This document shows, piece by piece, positions 1 to 8,659 of a DNA stretch of 64,000 nucleotides. Source of the stretch: JAWKTM01 sp041399085 (lineage in GTDB: Bacteria > Planctomycetota > Planctomycetia > Pirellulales > Pirellulaceae); contig JAWKTM010000012.1 of assembly GCA_041399085.1 (NCBI GenBank), forward strand, positions 83,552-147,551, given 5' to 3'. Below the pieces are notes generated by a model, which was given only the letters and a program-made list of their open reading frames with translations, did not search any database and was not told the origin of the DNA. The position numbers and the translations under genes were made by a program. How positions within the stretch are numbered: the first letter of the stretch is position 1; the number at the start of each line of letters is the position of its first letter.

Positions 1-183
1 ATCCACGGCGTGATACAGCATCGGCGTTTCGCCTTGCCAAGCCTCCGCCGCCTGTCGCACGGCTTCTTCGCGGCGGCCAGCGATCAGCACGCGGCAACCT
101 TCCGCCGCCAAAGCCTGAGCAATTCCCAGCCCAATTCCGGTTCCGCCGCCGGTGATGACGGCCGTCTTGTCTTTCAATCGCAT
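1..183 (-). CDS. SDR family oxidoreductase (N-terminal part)
   Basis: The first 61 codons of a short-chain dehydrogenase/reductase; the rest lies beyond the window edge. The N-terminus reads MRLKDKTAVITGGGTGIG, which holds the TGxxxGIG dinucleotide-binding motif at residues 12-19, followed by a helix and VLIAGRREE, the second strand with an Arg expected to favour NADP(H). The ATG at 183 is preceded by AGGAG at a good distance. The catalytic Tyr-x3-Lys is not visible, so the substrate cannot be judged. Confidence 0.85.
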   Translation of the reverse strand, partial: MRLKDKTAVITGGGTGIGLGIAQALAAEGCRVLIAGRREEAVRQAAEAWQGETPMLYHAVD

Positions 184-369
184 GGTTGTCTCCTGGAGGT
201 TTAAGTTTGCAACAAGTTGTAACGGGACGCGTTCGCCACGGGCAAGTGGGCGCGGTTGCGGCGGCTCGTGGGGTGGCGAATAATGAAACGCGACTTGGCG
301 CGAGGAACTTGTGACGCTCAGTTCGAGCCACTTCGGATTCTCGCCGCTGATTTCCCGAGAAGGCCAGCC

Positions 370-1266
370 ATGCCACGCGATCCGCGTCCGATCGACAACG
401 CCATCGATATCATCACGCCGGAGAACATCGCGTTTAGCTACCGCGTGGCCGGGCCGTTTCGCCGACTGCCGGCGTATCTGATCGATCTGCTGCTACAAGC
501 CATGATTCTGGCTGGGCTGCAAGGAGTGCTGTTGTTTCTCAGCATCATTGGTCTACTCGTCGGATCGTTTTCGGTCTTCATGTTCGGGCAGTTTGTGTTT
601 CTGCTGATTCTGTTCGGCATTCATTGGTTCTATGGCGGCATCTTCGAGACTTTTTGGAACGGCCAGACGCCCGGCAAGTGGCTGCTGGGATTGCGGACGC
701 TGACGATCGACGGCCAGCCGATCAACGGCCTGCAAGCCGTGATGCGCAACATCCTGCGATTGGTCGATATGATGCCGCTGTTGTCGCTCGAAGTCTTCGG
801 CATTCCTTCGCCGGCTTACATCATTCCCACGATGGTCGCTGGTTTGGCCGCGATGACATTTACGCCGCGCTATCAGCGATTGGGCGATCTGGTTTGCGGC
901 ACGATGGTGGTGGTCGAGGATCGCTTCTGGTTGCGAGGCGTGGCGCGGCTGGACGATCCAAGAGCGATCCAGTTGGCGGGCTATCTGCCGGCGGATTTAG
1001 AAGTGAGCCGCACGTTGGCCCGGACGTTGGCCACTTATGTCGAACGCCGTCAGTATTTCGCGCCGTCGCGACGCCGCGAGATCGCTCGGCATTTGGGCGA
1101 ACCGCTGCTGAAGCGATTCGGTTTGCGAGCCGACACGAGCCACGACTTGCTGCTGTGTGCGGTTTACTACCGCGTGTTCATCGCCGATCGACGCGATGAC
1201 GAGAAGCACGAGCAGGCGGTCAAGCAAACGCCGTTCGGTCCCGTCGGCGCGATGGGGCCGCGATAA
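370..1266 (+). CDS. RDD family membrane protein
   Basis: A 298-residue integral membrane protein of the RDD family, whose function is generally unknown (some members relate to ion transport). Residues about 25-200 form the RDD core: the signature Arg and Asp pairs fall in FRRLPAYLIDLLL and in GKWLLGLRTLTIDGQ, with hydrophobic segments near 35-65, 70-100 and 155-175. The last 110 residues are charged and probably cytoplasmic. The reading frame is open from 256, but the ATG at 370 has GAGAAGG just upstream and gives the usual family N-terminus, so it is preferred. It may be transcribed with the YHS-domain gene that follows. Confidence 0.8.
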   Translation: MPRDPRPIDNAIDIITPENIAFSYRVAGPFRRLPAYLIDLLLQAMILAGLQGVLLFLSIIGLLVGSFSVFMFGQFVFLLILFGIHWFYGGIFETFWNGQTPGKWLLGLRTLTIDGQPINGLQAVMRNILRLVDMMPLLSLEVFGIPSPAYIIPTMVAGLAAMTFTPRYQRLGDLVCGTMVVVEDRFWLRGVARLDDPRAIQLAGYLPADLEVSRTLARTLATYVERRQYFAPSRRREIARHLGEPLLKRFGLRADTSHDLLLCAVYYRVFIADRRDDEKHEQAVKQTPFGPVGAMGPR

Positions 1267-1333
1267 GTTTTCCGTTGTTTGGTTGTTCTCACGGCGAACG
1301 TTTCCGCGTTTTCCATTCCTAGGGAGAAACCAC

Positions 1334-2161
1334 ATGTTGCCATCCGCTGGTTCCGATCGCGCGTTCGTTCGCTCCGATACGTTAAAGCAACCGGGCCGCG
1401 GCCGACGCTACGCCTGGCTGGTCGCTTGCTTGGGTTTGTTGGCGATCGGCGCCGACCGGCGCGAGACGCCGCCGCGCGATCTGGGCGCGCTCAGCGAACT
1501 GCAACCGTACATCGGCCAATGGCGAGGTGTCGGCCAAGTCCGCCGCGGATCGTCGCAAGGCGCTTGGACGGAGAAGGCCGATTGGGTTTGGAAATTCAAC
1601 AACGACAGCGCGCGGTTCGTGTTTCATTCGCCGGATGCGAAGTACTTTACCAGCGCGGAACTGACGACGGCCGCGACCGCCAATTCAACCTCGAAAGACA
1701 ATGTCGCCTTTGCATTGAAGGCCACTGACGAAGACGGCCGTGCGGCGCGGTACGAGGGGCATGTCGAAGACGATCGCCTGGTGCTGCTGGCTGACACGAA
1801 GCGGGAAGATGGCGAGGCGGAAAACAGCGGCGCGTCTTGGCCGGCGCGGATCACGATTCGCCAAGTGGCTGGCGGCGATCGGATGTTGATGCTGTACGAA
1901 CGGCAGATTGAAGGCAGCGACCGCTTCGTCCGCATGTCGGAAGTCGGCTACACGCGGGTCGGCAGCCAGTTCGGACAGGGTTCGACGATGATCGAATGCG
2001 TCGTCACCGGCGGCAAAGGAACGATTCCGGTCACTCACAACGGCAAGACGTATTACGTTTGCTGCAGCGGTTGCCGCGACTTGTTCAACGAAGATCCCGA
2101 ATCGGTGCTGGCCGAGTACGCCGAACGCAAAGCCAAGGAGCGTGAAGAAGCGAAGCAATAG
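1334..2161 (+). CDS. Secreted or anchored protein with C-terminal YHS-type domain
   Basis: A 275-residue protein with one hydrophobic stretch (about residues 27-40), a middle region of beta-rich sequence resembling heme/lipid-binding DUF1579-like folds (inference), and a C-terminal segment with a Cys, then YYVCCSGCRDLF and NEDPE. That Cys plus CxxC arrangement is the TRASH/YHS metal-binding pattern, also seen at the start of the CopA ATPase in this window. The ATG at 1334 follows AGGGAGA. The gene converges with the oxidoreductase ending at 2178. The metal and partner are unknown. Confidence 0.65.
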   Translation: MLPSAGSDRAFVRSDTLKQPGRGRRYAWLVACLGLLAIGADRRETPPRDLGALSELQPYIGQWRGVGQVRRGSSQGAWTEKADWVWKFNNDSARFVFHSPDAKYFTSAELTTAATANSTSKDNVAFALKATDEDGRAARYEGHVEDDRLVLLADTKREDGEAENSGASWPARITIRQVAGGDRMLMLYERQIEGSDRFVRMSEVGYTRVGSQFGQGSTMIECVVTGGKGTIPVTHNGKTYYVCCSGCRDLFNEDPESVLAEYAERKAKEREEAKQ

Positions 2162-2177
2162 TTGTGACTTCGCACGC

Positions 2178-3299
2178 TTAACCCGCTCGGCGGCGTTTCC
2201 GCGGATGCGGATGAATCGGTTGAGGCGTCGGCGTCATTGGCAAGGCGGCTGGCGCTTCCGATGGCGAGGCGACCGGCGTTCCGGCTTTACGCGGCGCGTG
2301 CCACGTCGAGATTCGCATCGCGGACAGAACACGCTCGGCGACTTCCAGCGCCGCCAAGCCCGCTTCGCCCGTGACCATCGGCGCTCGTTTCGCGCGGATG
2401 CTGATGACGAAATCATGCTGCTCGTCCAGGATCGCGTTGCCCGGCACGACTTCCAGCTCTTCGCTCGCCAAGATCGACGCGAACAATTCGCTCTGCAAAT
2501 GTTGTCGCCGTTCGACGGTCACGTCTTGTAGTTCGCCGCGATGTTCGACAAAACTTTCGCCGGGGCGAATGACCCGTGCGGTTCCGGCGGCGAAGTCCAG
2601 TTCGGCGCACGCTTCGTCCGACGTGATTCGCATCGCGCGTTGTGGCGAGTACGCCACTCGCGAAGCCGACAGATGGGCTTGGGAACCGTCGGCGAACGTC
2701 AGCCACGCGGCGGCCGAGTCTTCTTGACAACCGAGCGCCGAGAAACCAAAGGCTCGCACGTCGACCAAATCGCCTTTGACTAGCGACAACACCAGGTCGA
2801 TATCGTGAATCATCAAGTCGAGCACGGCGCCGATGTCGGTCGAGCGGAACGTGTGGCGGCTTTCGCGTTTCGCTTCGATATAGCGGACGCGTCCAAGCTG
2901 GCCACGGGCTGCGTTCCAAGCCGGATTGAATCGTTCGACATGGCCGACCTGGAGCACTCGACGGCGTTCGTTGGCCAGCCACACAAGTTCGCGAGCCTGC
3001 TGAGCCGTGGTGGCCAGCGGCTTCTCGATCAGCAAATGCAAGTTGGCCTTGAGCAGCCGCGTCGCCAGTTCGTGATGATGCACGGTCGGCGCGGCGATGA
3101 TGGCGGCATCCAGATTCGACGGCAGTTGGTCGATGTCCGCGTAGGCCGTTGTTTCCAATTCGCGGGCGACTTGATCGCGAGCGGCGGGAACCGGATCGAC
3201 CACTCCGACCAATTCCGCGCCATCCACGGTCTTCAGCAAACGGCCGTGAATGCGGCCCAAATGGCCCGCTCCCACAACGACGATACGCAGGCGTTTCAC
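2178..3299 (-). CDS. Gfo/Idh/MocA family oxidoreductase, possible UDP-GlcNAc 3-dehydrogenase
   Basis: A 373-residue NAD(P)-dependent dehydrogenase: a Rossmann motif VVVGAGHLGRIHG at residues 7-19, the EKPLA motif at 92-96 with the family's catalytic-site Lys, and a C-terminal alpha/beta domain. The start is a GTG whose last bases overlap the lpxA stop (GTGA), so the two are translationally coupled. In Acidithiobacillus and Leptospira a member of this family, GnnA, lies beside lpxA and oxidises UDP-GlcNAc so that lipid A can carry amide-linked acyl chains. The position suggests the same role here, but no GnnB aminotransferase gene is in the window. The last 30 residues are Pro/Arg-rich. Confidence 0.85.
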   Translation of the reverse strand: MKRLRIVVVGAGHLGRIHGRLLKTVDGAELVGVVDPVPAARDQVARELETTAYADIDQLPSNLDAAIIAAPTVHHHELATRLLKANLHLLIEKPLATTAQQARELVWLANERRRVLQVGHVERFNPAWNAARGQLGRVRYIEAKRESRHTFRSTDIGAVLDLMIHDIDLVLSLVKGDLVDVRAFGFSALGCQEDSAAAWLTFADGSQAHLSASRVAYSPQRAMRITSDEACAELDFAAGTARVIRPGESFVEHRGELQDVTVERRQHLQSELFASILASEELEVVPGNAILDEQHDFVISIRAKRAPMVTGEAGLAALEVAERVLSAMRISTWHAPRKAGTPVASPSEAPAALPMTPTPQPIHPHPRKRRRAG

Positions 3300-4102
3300 G
3301 CCGCTCTCCTTCGGTCGCGGCCGCGGCCGTGTCGACCATCTTGTTGGTCCTGGATAAAGCTGAGCAGATGATTCACGGTCGGCAGCATCAGGCCGTTGTT
3401 TCGCAAAATCTCGCGAGCGTGATCGAGCCCGACTTTGGCTCGGTAAATCAAACGGTGGGTTTCGGTCAGCGCGCGAATCGCGTCGGCCGGAAACTCGTTG
3501 CGTTTCAGGGCCACAATGTTCACACAACGAGGCCGAGCCGGACTGCCTTCGACCAGCATGAACGGCGGCACGTCGTGCAGCACGCGGCTGAGTCCGCTGA
3601 CAAAGCTATAGCAGCCAATGGACGCGAAGTGGTGGACACCCACCGCGCCGGAAATCGTGGCGTCGTTTTGCACGTGGACGTGTCCGCCCAGCAGCACGTT
3701 GTTGGCCATCACGATTCGATCGCCCAGCTTGCAATCGTGAGCCACATGGCAGCCCGCCATCAGATAGCACTGGTCGCCGACGACCGTCGAACCGTCTTCC
3801 TTTTCGCTAGCCCGATTGATCGTGACGTTTTCCCGCATGATGTTGCGGTCGCCGATGATGACTTTGGTATCGGTGCCGCGATAACTAAGATCCTGGGGAT
3901 GGCCGCCAATTACCGTGTGGGGAAAGAGATGATTCTCCTCGCCGATCGTGACATGGCCCATCACGGTAACGCTGTTTTCCAACCGCGTGCCGCGACCAAT
4001 CGTCACGTGAGGACCGATCACACAGAACGGACCAATGTGGACGTCTTCGGCGATCTCGGCCCGAGGATCGACCACCGCACTATCCGCGATGTAGGTCGCC
4101 AT
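3296..4102 (-). CDS. lpxA: Acyl-ACP--UDP-N-acetylglucosamine O-acyltransferase
   Basis: LpxA, 268 residues, transfers a hydroxyacyl chain from ACP to UDP-GlcNAc (or an amino-sugar analogue), the first step of lipid A synthesis in the cytoplasm. The N-terminal two thirds is a left-handed beta-helix of hexapeptide repeats (for example IGPFCVIGPHVTIG). GGHPQDLSYRG and the VAHDCKLGD segment, holding the catalytic His, are family signatures. The C-terminal 80 residues are helical. ATG at 4102 follows GGAAG; an upstream in-frame ATG lacks one. It sits 46 bp after lpxC and overlaps the next gene by 4 bp. No fabZ lies between them. Confidence 0.95.
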   Translation of the reverse strand: MATYIADSAVVDPRAEIAEDVHIGPFCVIGPHVTIGRGTRLENSVTVMGHVTIGEENHLFPHTVIGGHPQDLSYRGTDTKVIIGDRNIMRENVTINRASEKEDGSTVVGDQCYLMAGCHVAHDCKLGDRIVMANNVLLGGHVHVQNDATISGAVGVHHFASIGCYSFVSGLSRVLHDVPPFMLVEGSPARPRCVNIVALKRNEFPADAIRALTETHRLIYRAKVGLDHAREILRNNGLMLPTVNHLLSFIQDQQDGRHGRGRDRRRAA

Positions 4103-4148
4103 GTCATGCTTCCGTGTACTGGGATGAACGCTTCCATGCGTCAATGGC

Positions 4149-5030
4149 TTAGGCGGTTTTGCGCCTCGGCTGAACGATCTGTCCTTCGGCCAACAGCACG
4201 CGCACCAGTTCGGCGTTCAGCCGATGGCCGCTTCGATGCGCGGTAATCTGTCCGACAATGTCGCAACCGGCGAGCGCCAAGTCGCCCACCAAGTCCAGCG
4301 TTTTGTGTCGAACGCATTCATCTTCAAAACGCAGCGTGTTGTCTTGCAAGCCCTCGGCGCCGAACACCAGTAGGTCTTCGCGCGTGACGCGTGTCCCCAA
4401 ACCTTGGCTGCGTAGCCACTCGGCTTCTTCTTCCAACACGAACGTCCGGGCGGGAGCCAGCTCTTGTCGAAACGATTCGGGCGTAACCTGCAGCTTCATC
4501 GTCTGTCGACCGATGCAACCGGCGGAACCGTAGTCCAACCGATATTTGACGAACAATCCCGGTCGGTCCTCGCACGGTCGTGCCTCGACCCAACAGTTCT
4601 CGTCGCCTAGCCGCGTCGTTTCCCTCACATACAGCGTCGCTCGCGGCGCTGCCTGTTCGACGATCCCCGCCGTTTGCAGCGCTTCGACAAACGCTTGGGA
4701 TGACCCATCGCAGCCCGGCACTTCGGCCGCGTCGATCCACACTTCGCAGTTATCCACTTGCAGACCGGCCAACGCCGCCAGCACGTGCTCGACCATCTCG
4801 ACCGACGCCCGCTGGTGCGACAGCACCGTGCGGCGTGGGATCTCGATTCGATGTTGAACGCTGGCCGGAATCCGAACCGGGCTTGGCAAATCTCGGCGGA
4901 CGAAAACGACGCCGCTATTGACCGGGGCCGGACGAAACTCGATCGTCGCATCCTTGCCGCTCCAATAACCGAACCCTTCGACTCGGGCCGGACCAGCAAT
5001 CGTGCGTTGAAAGCGCGGGTGGGTACTCAA
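4149..5030 (-). CDS. lpxC: UDP-3-O-acyl-N-acetylglucosamine deacetylase
   Basis: LpxC, 293 residues, the zinc-dependent committed step of lipid A synthesis. Family residues are visible: MVEHVLAALAGL with Glu81/His82, HKTLDLVGD with His242 and Asp246 (zinc ligands with His82), and SGHRLN with the catalytic His269. The acidic loop reads EVPGCDGSS where many homologues have EIPILDGSA. Its length matches stand-alone LpxC, so it is not the LpxC-FabZ fusion known from Bacteroidetes. It is followed by lpxA and preceded about 170 bp upstream by skp, which makes an outer-membrane biogenesis cluster. Confidence 0.95.
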   Translation of the reverse strand: MSTHPRFQRTIAGPARVEGFGYWSGKDATIEFRPAPVNSGVVFVRRDLPSPVRIPASVQHRIEIPRRTVLSHQRASVEMVEHVLAALAGLQVDNCEVWIDAAEVPGCDGSSQAFVEALQTAGIVEQAAPRATLYVRETTRLGDENCWVEARPCEDRPGLFVKYRLDYGSAGCIGRQTMKLQVTPESFRQELAPARTFVLEEEAEWLRSQGLGTRVTREDLLVFGAEGLQDNTLRFEDECVRHKTLDLVGDLALAGCDIVGQITAHRSGHRLNAELVRVLLAEGQIVQPRRKTA

Positions 5031-5203
5031 GGGAGTGTGACTCGATGCGGATTAAACGATGAAGGTCGTTGGTGGTCGGTCGCACGGTTGACTAGTTGGG
5101 GAGAGAGTCAACCGTGCATCGCAGTTCGATCGAGCCGCCCAGGCGACGGGCGCAAGTCTGGATGATCGTCGACTTGCGCGAGCCGATAGGACGACGCGAC
5201 AAG

Positions 5204-5851
5204 TTACCGAGGACGAGTTGTTGGAATCGACGGTCGCACGGCCGTGGGCGTCGTCGTCGTTGTCGGCGGTGGCGTGTAACGATTCACGCGATCCAGCACC
5301 AAGCCGGTGATGTCGATGCCGTTGTGATATACGACCGCGCGGTTCACGCCTTGCAGCACCGTCTCGCGCTTGTCCGGTTCCATGTCCTTGTTGCTGAATC
5401 GCAAGACCAACCCGATGCCGTTCTGATCGGCGATCGCTCGCACGTGTCCAACGACTTCGTTGTAGTGCTGAAAGTAAACCTGCGCCTCGCGGTCAAGGAA
5501 ATCCTTGCGTTTACGAGCGATCTGCAACCGCATGTTGGTGTCGGCTTGCACGATCTGCTCTTCGAGTTGCTTGAATTCGGGGGTGCCGGCCTTGTAGTCC
5601 TTCAAGCTTTCGCTGAGACCCTTGAGCTTCTCCTGCTCGGTCTTCACATACTGCTCGAAGTTTTCCATGTCCGACTTGATCTGGTCCATCTGGCTCTTGA
5701 ATCGGCCAAAGTTGTCGAAGACGTGCGCCACGTCCACAACAGCCACATTCGTGCCCGCCGACCGGCTTTGCTGCGCGGCGGCGTCTTGGGTGGCGATGCC
5801 AGAAAACAGGGCCAGAGCCACGAGCGTGGCCGACAGAAGCGAAGCTCTCAC
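5204..5851 (-). CDS. skp: OmpH/Skp family periplasmic chaperone
   Basis: A 215-residue secreted protein of the Skp/OmpH family, which holds unfolded outer-membrane proteins in the periplasm. It has a signal peptide (residues 1-26, ending ATQDAAAQ), the VAVVDVAHVFDNF opening strand, a long charged alpha-helical hairpin (about 45-130) and a return strand IGLVLRFS. The C-terminus is a Thr/Pro-rich tail. Its place upstream of lpxC and lpxA repeats the widespread skp-lpx linkage. Start ATG at 5851 has AAGGAGT upstream. Confidence 0.85.
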   Translation of the reverse strand: MRASLLSATLVALALFSGIATQDAAAQQSRSAGTNVAVVDVAHVFDNFGRFKSQMDQIKSDMENFEQYVKTEQEKLKGLSESLKDYKAGTPEFKQLEEQIVQADTNMRLQIARKRKDFLDREAQVYFQHYNEVVGHVRAIADQNGIGLVLRFSNKDMEPDKRETVLQGVNRAVVYHNGIDITGLVLDRVNRYTPPPTTTTTPTAVRPSIPTTRPR

Positions 5852-6126
5852 GGTACAGCACTCCTTGCTGGGTGAATCGGTCCGTTGATGACCGCGACGA
5901 CCGCTTCCTCCGGTCGTCGATCGAAATGAGAAATACCACGGCGGCTAATCGTGCATCCGTGGGCGGTGCGGTATTGTGCCGTGAACCGGGATTTTCGTAA
6001 AGAGCGAATTTCCGCGATTCAGGCGTGCTCCTGCCCGTCGTTCAACGAGGCCACCTGTCGCGCCACAACCATCGGCGCGACAAAAACACGTCGTACAATC
6101 AATTCGACCGACCCGACCCGCAAACT

Positions 6127-8205
6127 TTAACGCGGCGGGTCCAAAATCACTTTCACTTTCACCGGCTGCTCGTCGCGCAACACGGTGACTTCCACCGAGT
6201 CGCCCGCTTTGAACTTGCGTAGCGCCGCGTCAATATCTTCCAGACCCGCGACCTTGGCTTCGCCGAAACGAACGATTACGTCGCCCGCTTTCATGCCAGC
6301 CTTTTCCGCCGGGCTCTCCGCCGCGACGCCCATCAGTGCGTAGCCTTCCACCTTCTTGCTAAAGTCGGGAATGCTGCCCAGATAAGGTCGCGAACCGCCG
6401 CGAGCCACCATCTTTGGCTTCACGGCCACGTATTCCGGCCGCTCGTCCGCTTGCTCCACTCGCCGAGTCAAATCGAACACAAAACTCGCGACGCGATTCA
6501 TGCCCGCCACGTTGATCTTGTCGTAATCATCGCTCGGGCGGTGATAGTCGGAATGCGTTCCAGTGAATACGTGAAACACCGGAATCTGCTTGGCATAGAA
6601 AGCCGCATGGTCGCTCGGGCCGAACCCGCCCGGATCTTTCGTGACCTCGAAAGCGTGTTCTTTATTCAGTTCGTCCACCAACGCGTCGAACGTCGTGGCC
6701 GTGCCCGTTCCGTGAACGATCAGCTTGTTGTCGTTCAACCGGCCCACCATGTCCATGTTGATCATGGCCACGGTCTTTTCCAGCGGAAACACCGGGTTGC
6801 CAATGTAGTGGCCGCTGCCAATCAGCCCGCTTTCCTCCCCGGTGAAAGCCAGAAAAACCATCCGCCGACGCGGTTTGCCCGACAGCGAACCATAGCGCCG
6901 AGCCACCTCCAACAACGCCGCCGACCCCGAGGCGTTGTCGTCCGCGCCGTTGTGAATCGCCACGGTGCCCGGCGCCAGCGAGTTGTTGCCGCCCATGCCG
7001 ATATGGTCGTAATGAGCGCCGACGATCACGGTTTCATCGGCCAGCGGCCCTTCGCCTTCCAAGACGCCGATGATGTTTTTCACTTCGGCTTGCTGGTGAA
7101 CAACGTTCGCTTCGCCAACCGCGGTCCAACCTTCCAGTACCGAACTGCGTGGCTGGAGATCTTCGTCAATGGCCGCCTCCAATTCATCCAGCGATTTGCC
7201 AAGCGCCGCCTGAACCATCGGTTCGACCGACGCTCGCGAAGCAAAAAACACGGGCATTTTCGCGTGCGAGCTTTCGGTTCCCGCGCCGCTGAAGTCCAAC
7301 AGCCGATCCGGTTCGCGATCCAAGTTTTTCGACAAGTTCACGATGCGTTCGGCCAGCTTTTTGATCTCCAGTCGATAAGCGGCCGTCTGGTCATCGGTGG
7401 GCGATTCGATCGCTTGGTGCTCTTCGTGAGTTTTGCCGAATTGCTCGACGGCCTTCGCCCAAGCCCGTTCGTCGGCCTCGGCCACCTTCTTCAATTCTCC
7501 ACCGTCATTCACCAACACCACGGCGGCTGCGCCATGTTGAAAGGCGTTGGAAATCTTGGTGGTGAAAAACGCGTGACGCGAAGAATCCGTGCCGTCGAAT
7601 TTGCTGTGCGGGTTGTCCTGTTGCGGCTCCTTGCGGATCATCACGACGATCTTGCCTTCGACGTCCAAACCTTTGTACTCGTCGAATTCGTGTTCCGGCG
7701 AAGTGATGCCGTAACCGACGAACACGACGGGCGCGTCGAACTGGGCCGACCCGCCGACCGCCAGCGAGTTGAACGTCTTGCCTAGAGCCAGCTCCAACCG
7801 CTGCGGGCTGCCGTCCTCTTTCGCCGGGCCGACGAAGGCCAGCTTGTTTTGCTCTTTGGGCCCCGGTTCGGATTTCACGGTCATCGTGAATTTCTGAAAC
7901 GGGCCGCCGTCGATAATGTCGGTCTTCAAACCGGCGGCGGCGAATTCCTTGGCGATAAAGTCCGCCGCTTTGTTGATGCCTTCGGTCTCGACGCCGCGGC
8001 CTTCCAACTCGTCGGAAGCCAAATAACGCACGGCGTCGTACAGCCGCTGCTCGGACGCGGAGAAATCGGACTTTGCCGCATCGGCCGCATCCGCCGCCAA
8101 GATCGCGGCGCGATTCAACGAACCGCAGATGACAAAACCGGCTACCGCGGCAACCGACAGGCAACGAGTCAACAGCGTCGGACGCTTCGAGAACAATGAA
8201 TTCAT
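6127..8205 (-). CDS. M28 family metallopeptidase with PA and PDZ domains
   Basis: A secreted or periplasmic zinc aminopeptidase of 692 residues. A hydrophobic signal segment lies at about 15-38. A PA-like insert (VVFVGYGITSPEHEFDEY) is near 155-195. The M28 catalytic core has AHYDHIG (near 398), NGADDNASG (bridging Asp, near 420), FTGEESGL (catalytic Glu, near 455), NMDMVG and HSDYHRPSDD. A PDZ domain ends the protein (about 600-690, GVAAESPAEKAGMKAGDVI). Two starts are close, ATG at 8205 and in-frame ATG at 8214; the former is slightly better spaced from GGAA. Confidence 0.93.
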   Translation of the reverse strand: MNSLFSKRPTLLTRCLSVAAVAGFVICGSLNRAAILAADAADAAKSDFSASEQRLYDAVRYLASDELEGRGVETEGINKAADFIAKEFAAAGLKTDIIDGGPFQKFTMTVKSEPGPKEQNKLAFVGPAKEDGSPQRLELALGKTFNSLAVGGSAQFDAPVVFVGYGITSPEHEFDEYKGLDVEGKIVVMIRKEPQQDNPHSKFDGTDSSRHAFFTTKISNAFQHGAAAVVLVNDGGELKKVAEADERAWAKAVEQFGKTHEEHQAIESPTDDQTAAYRLEIKKLAERIVNLSKNLDREPDRLLDFSGAGTESSHAKMPVFFASRASVEPMVQAALGKSLDELEAAIDEDLQPRSSVLEGWTAVGEANVVHQQAEVKNIIGVLEGEGPLADETVIVGAHYDHIGMGGNNSLAPGTVAIHNGADDNASGSAALLEVARRYGSLSGKPRRRMVFLAFTGEESGLIGSGHYIGNPVFPLEKTVAMINMDMVGRLNDNKLIVHGTGTATTFDALVDELNKEHAFEVTKDPGGFGPSDHAAFYAKQIPVFHVFTGTHSDYHRPSDDYDKINVAGMNRVASFVFDLTRRVEQADERPEYVAVKPKMVARGGSRPYLGSIPDFSKKVEGYALMGVAAESPAEKAGMKAGDVIVRFGEAKVAGLEDIDAALRKFKAGDSVEVTVLRDEQPVKVKVILDPPR

Positions 8206-8659
8206 GGCAAGCATTTCCAGGCGGGCGGCCAGTCTCGCGAATCGCTGGCTGGCCGTGCAAAAGGTGATGGTGCGGTAGGTGACGCGGCGTCTCGACCGCT
8301 GAACGATTCTTGAATGCCGCCGAGCGTTCGTCAAGTTATTCCACCCCGGAACCAAGATAACGAGTCTCCTGCCGAGCGCCCCGCAACTTCGCGCCAATCT
8401 CGAAGTATTCGGGCGACCCCAGGCACACAAAACCGTTGGGTGGCACGTCCATAGCGCAGCGGTGGGCGTGGACCGTTGGACGATGCTACCGAGCAATCAA
8501 CCTCTCGAACGCACCAGCCACGCCCCTCGAAGACTCTGGGCGTGCCACCCGACACGACTTTCGACGGGGCGTCCGGGGGCTCGCTTCGCTCGACCTCAGG
8601 CACGTATCACGACCCCAAGGTACACGGTTACGAACTCTGGCGACCAAGATCGCTCACGG
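8206..8659. other. Gene-free interval with an inverted-repeat element
   Basis: The 454 bp between the divergently read 5' end of the M28 peptidase and the 3' end of the next sulfatase contain no convincing reading frame. The only structure I see is the nested inverted repeat at 8438-8550, listed separately. The upstream part should hold the peptidase promoter, but I could not place it. Confidence 0.6.
8438..8550. repeat. Nested inverted-repeat element
   Basis: GGGTGGCACGTCC at 8438-8450 is answered by GGGCGTGCCACCC at 8538-8550 (12 of 13 pair). Inside, GGGCGTGG near 8464-8471 pairs with CCACGCCC at 8518-8525. The 113-bp unit could fold into a long hairpin with a central loop, as small non-autonomous elements do. 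No transposase gene or clear target-site duplication is visible. Confidence 0.55.
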
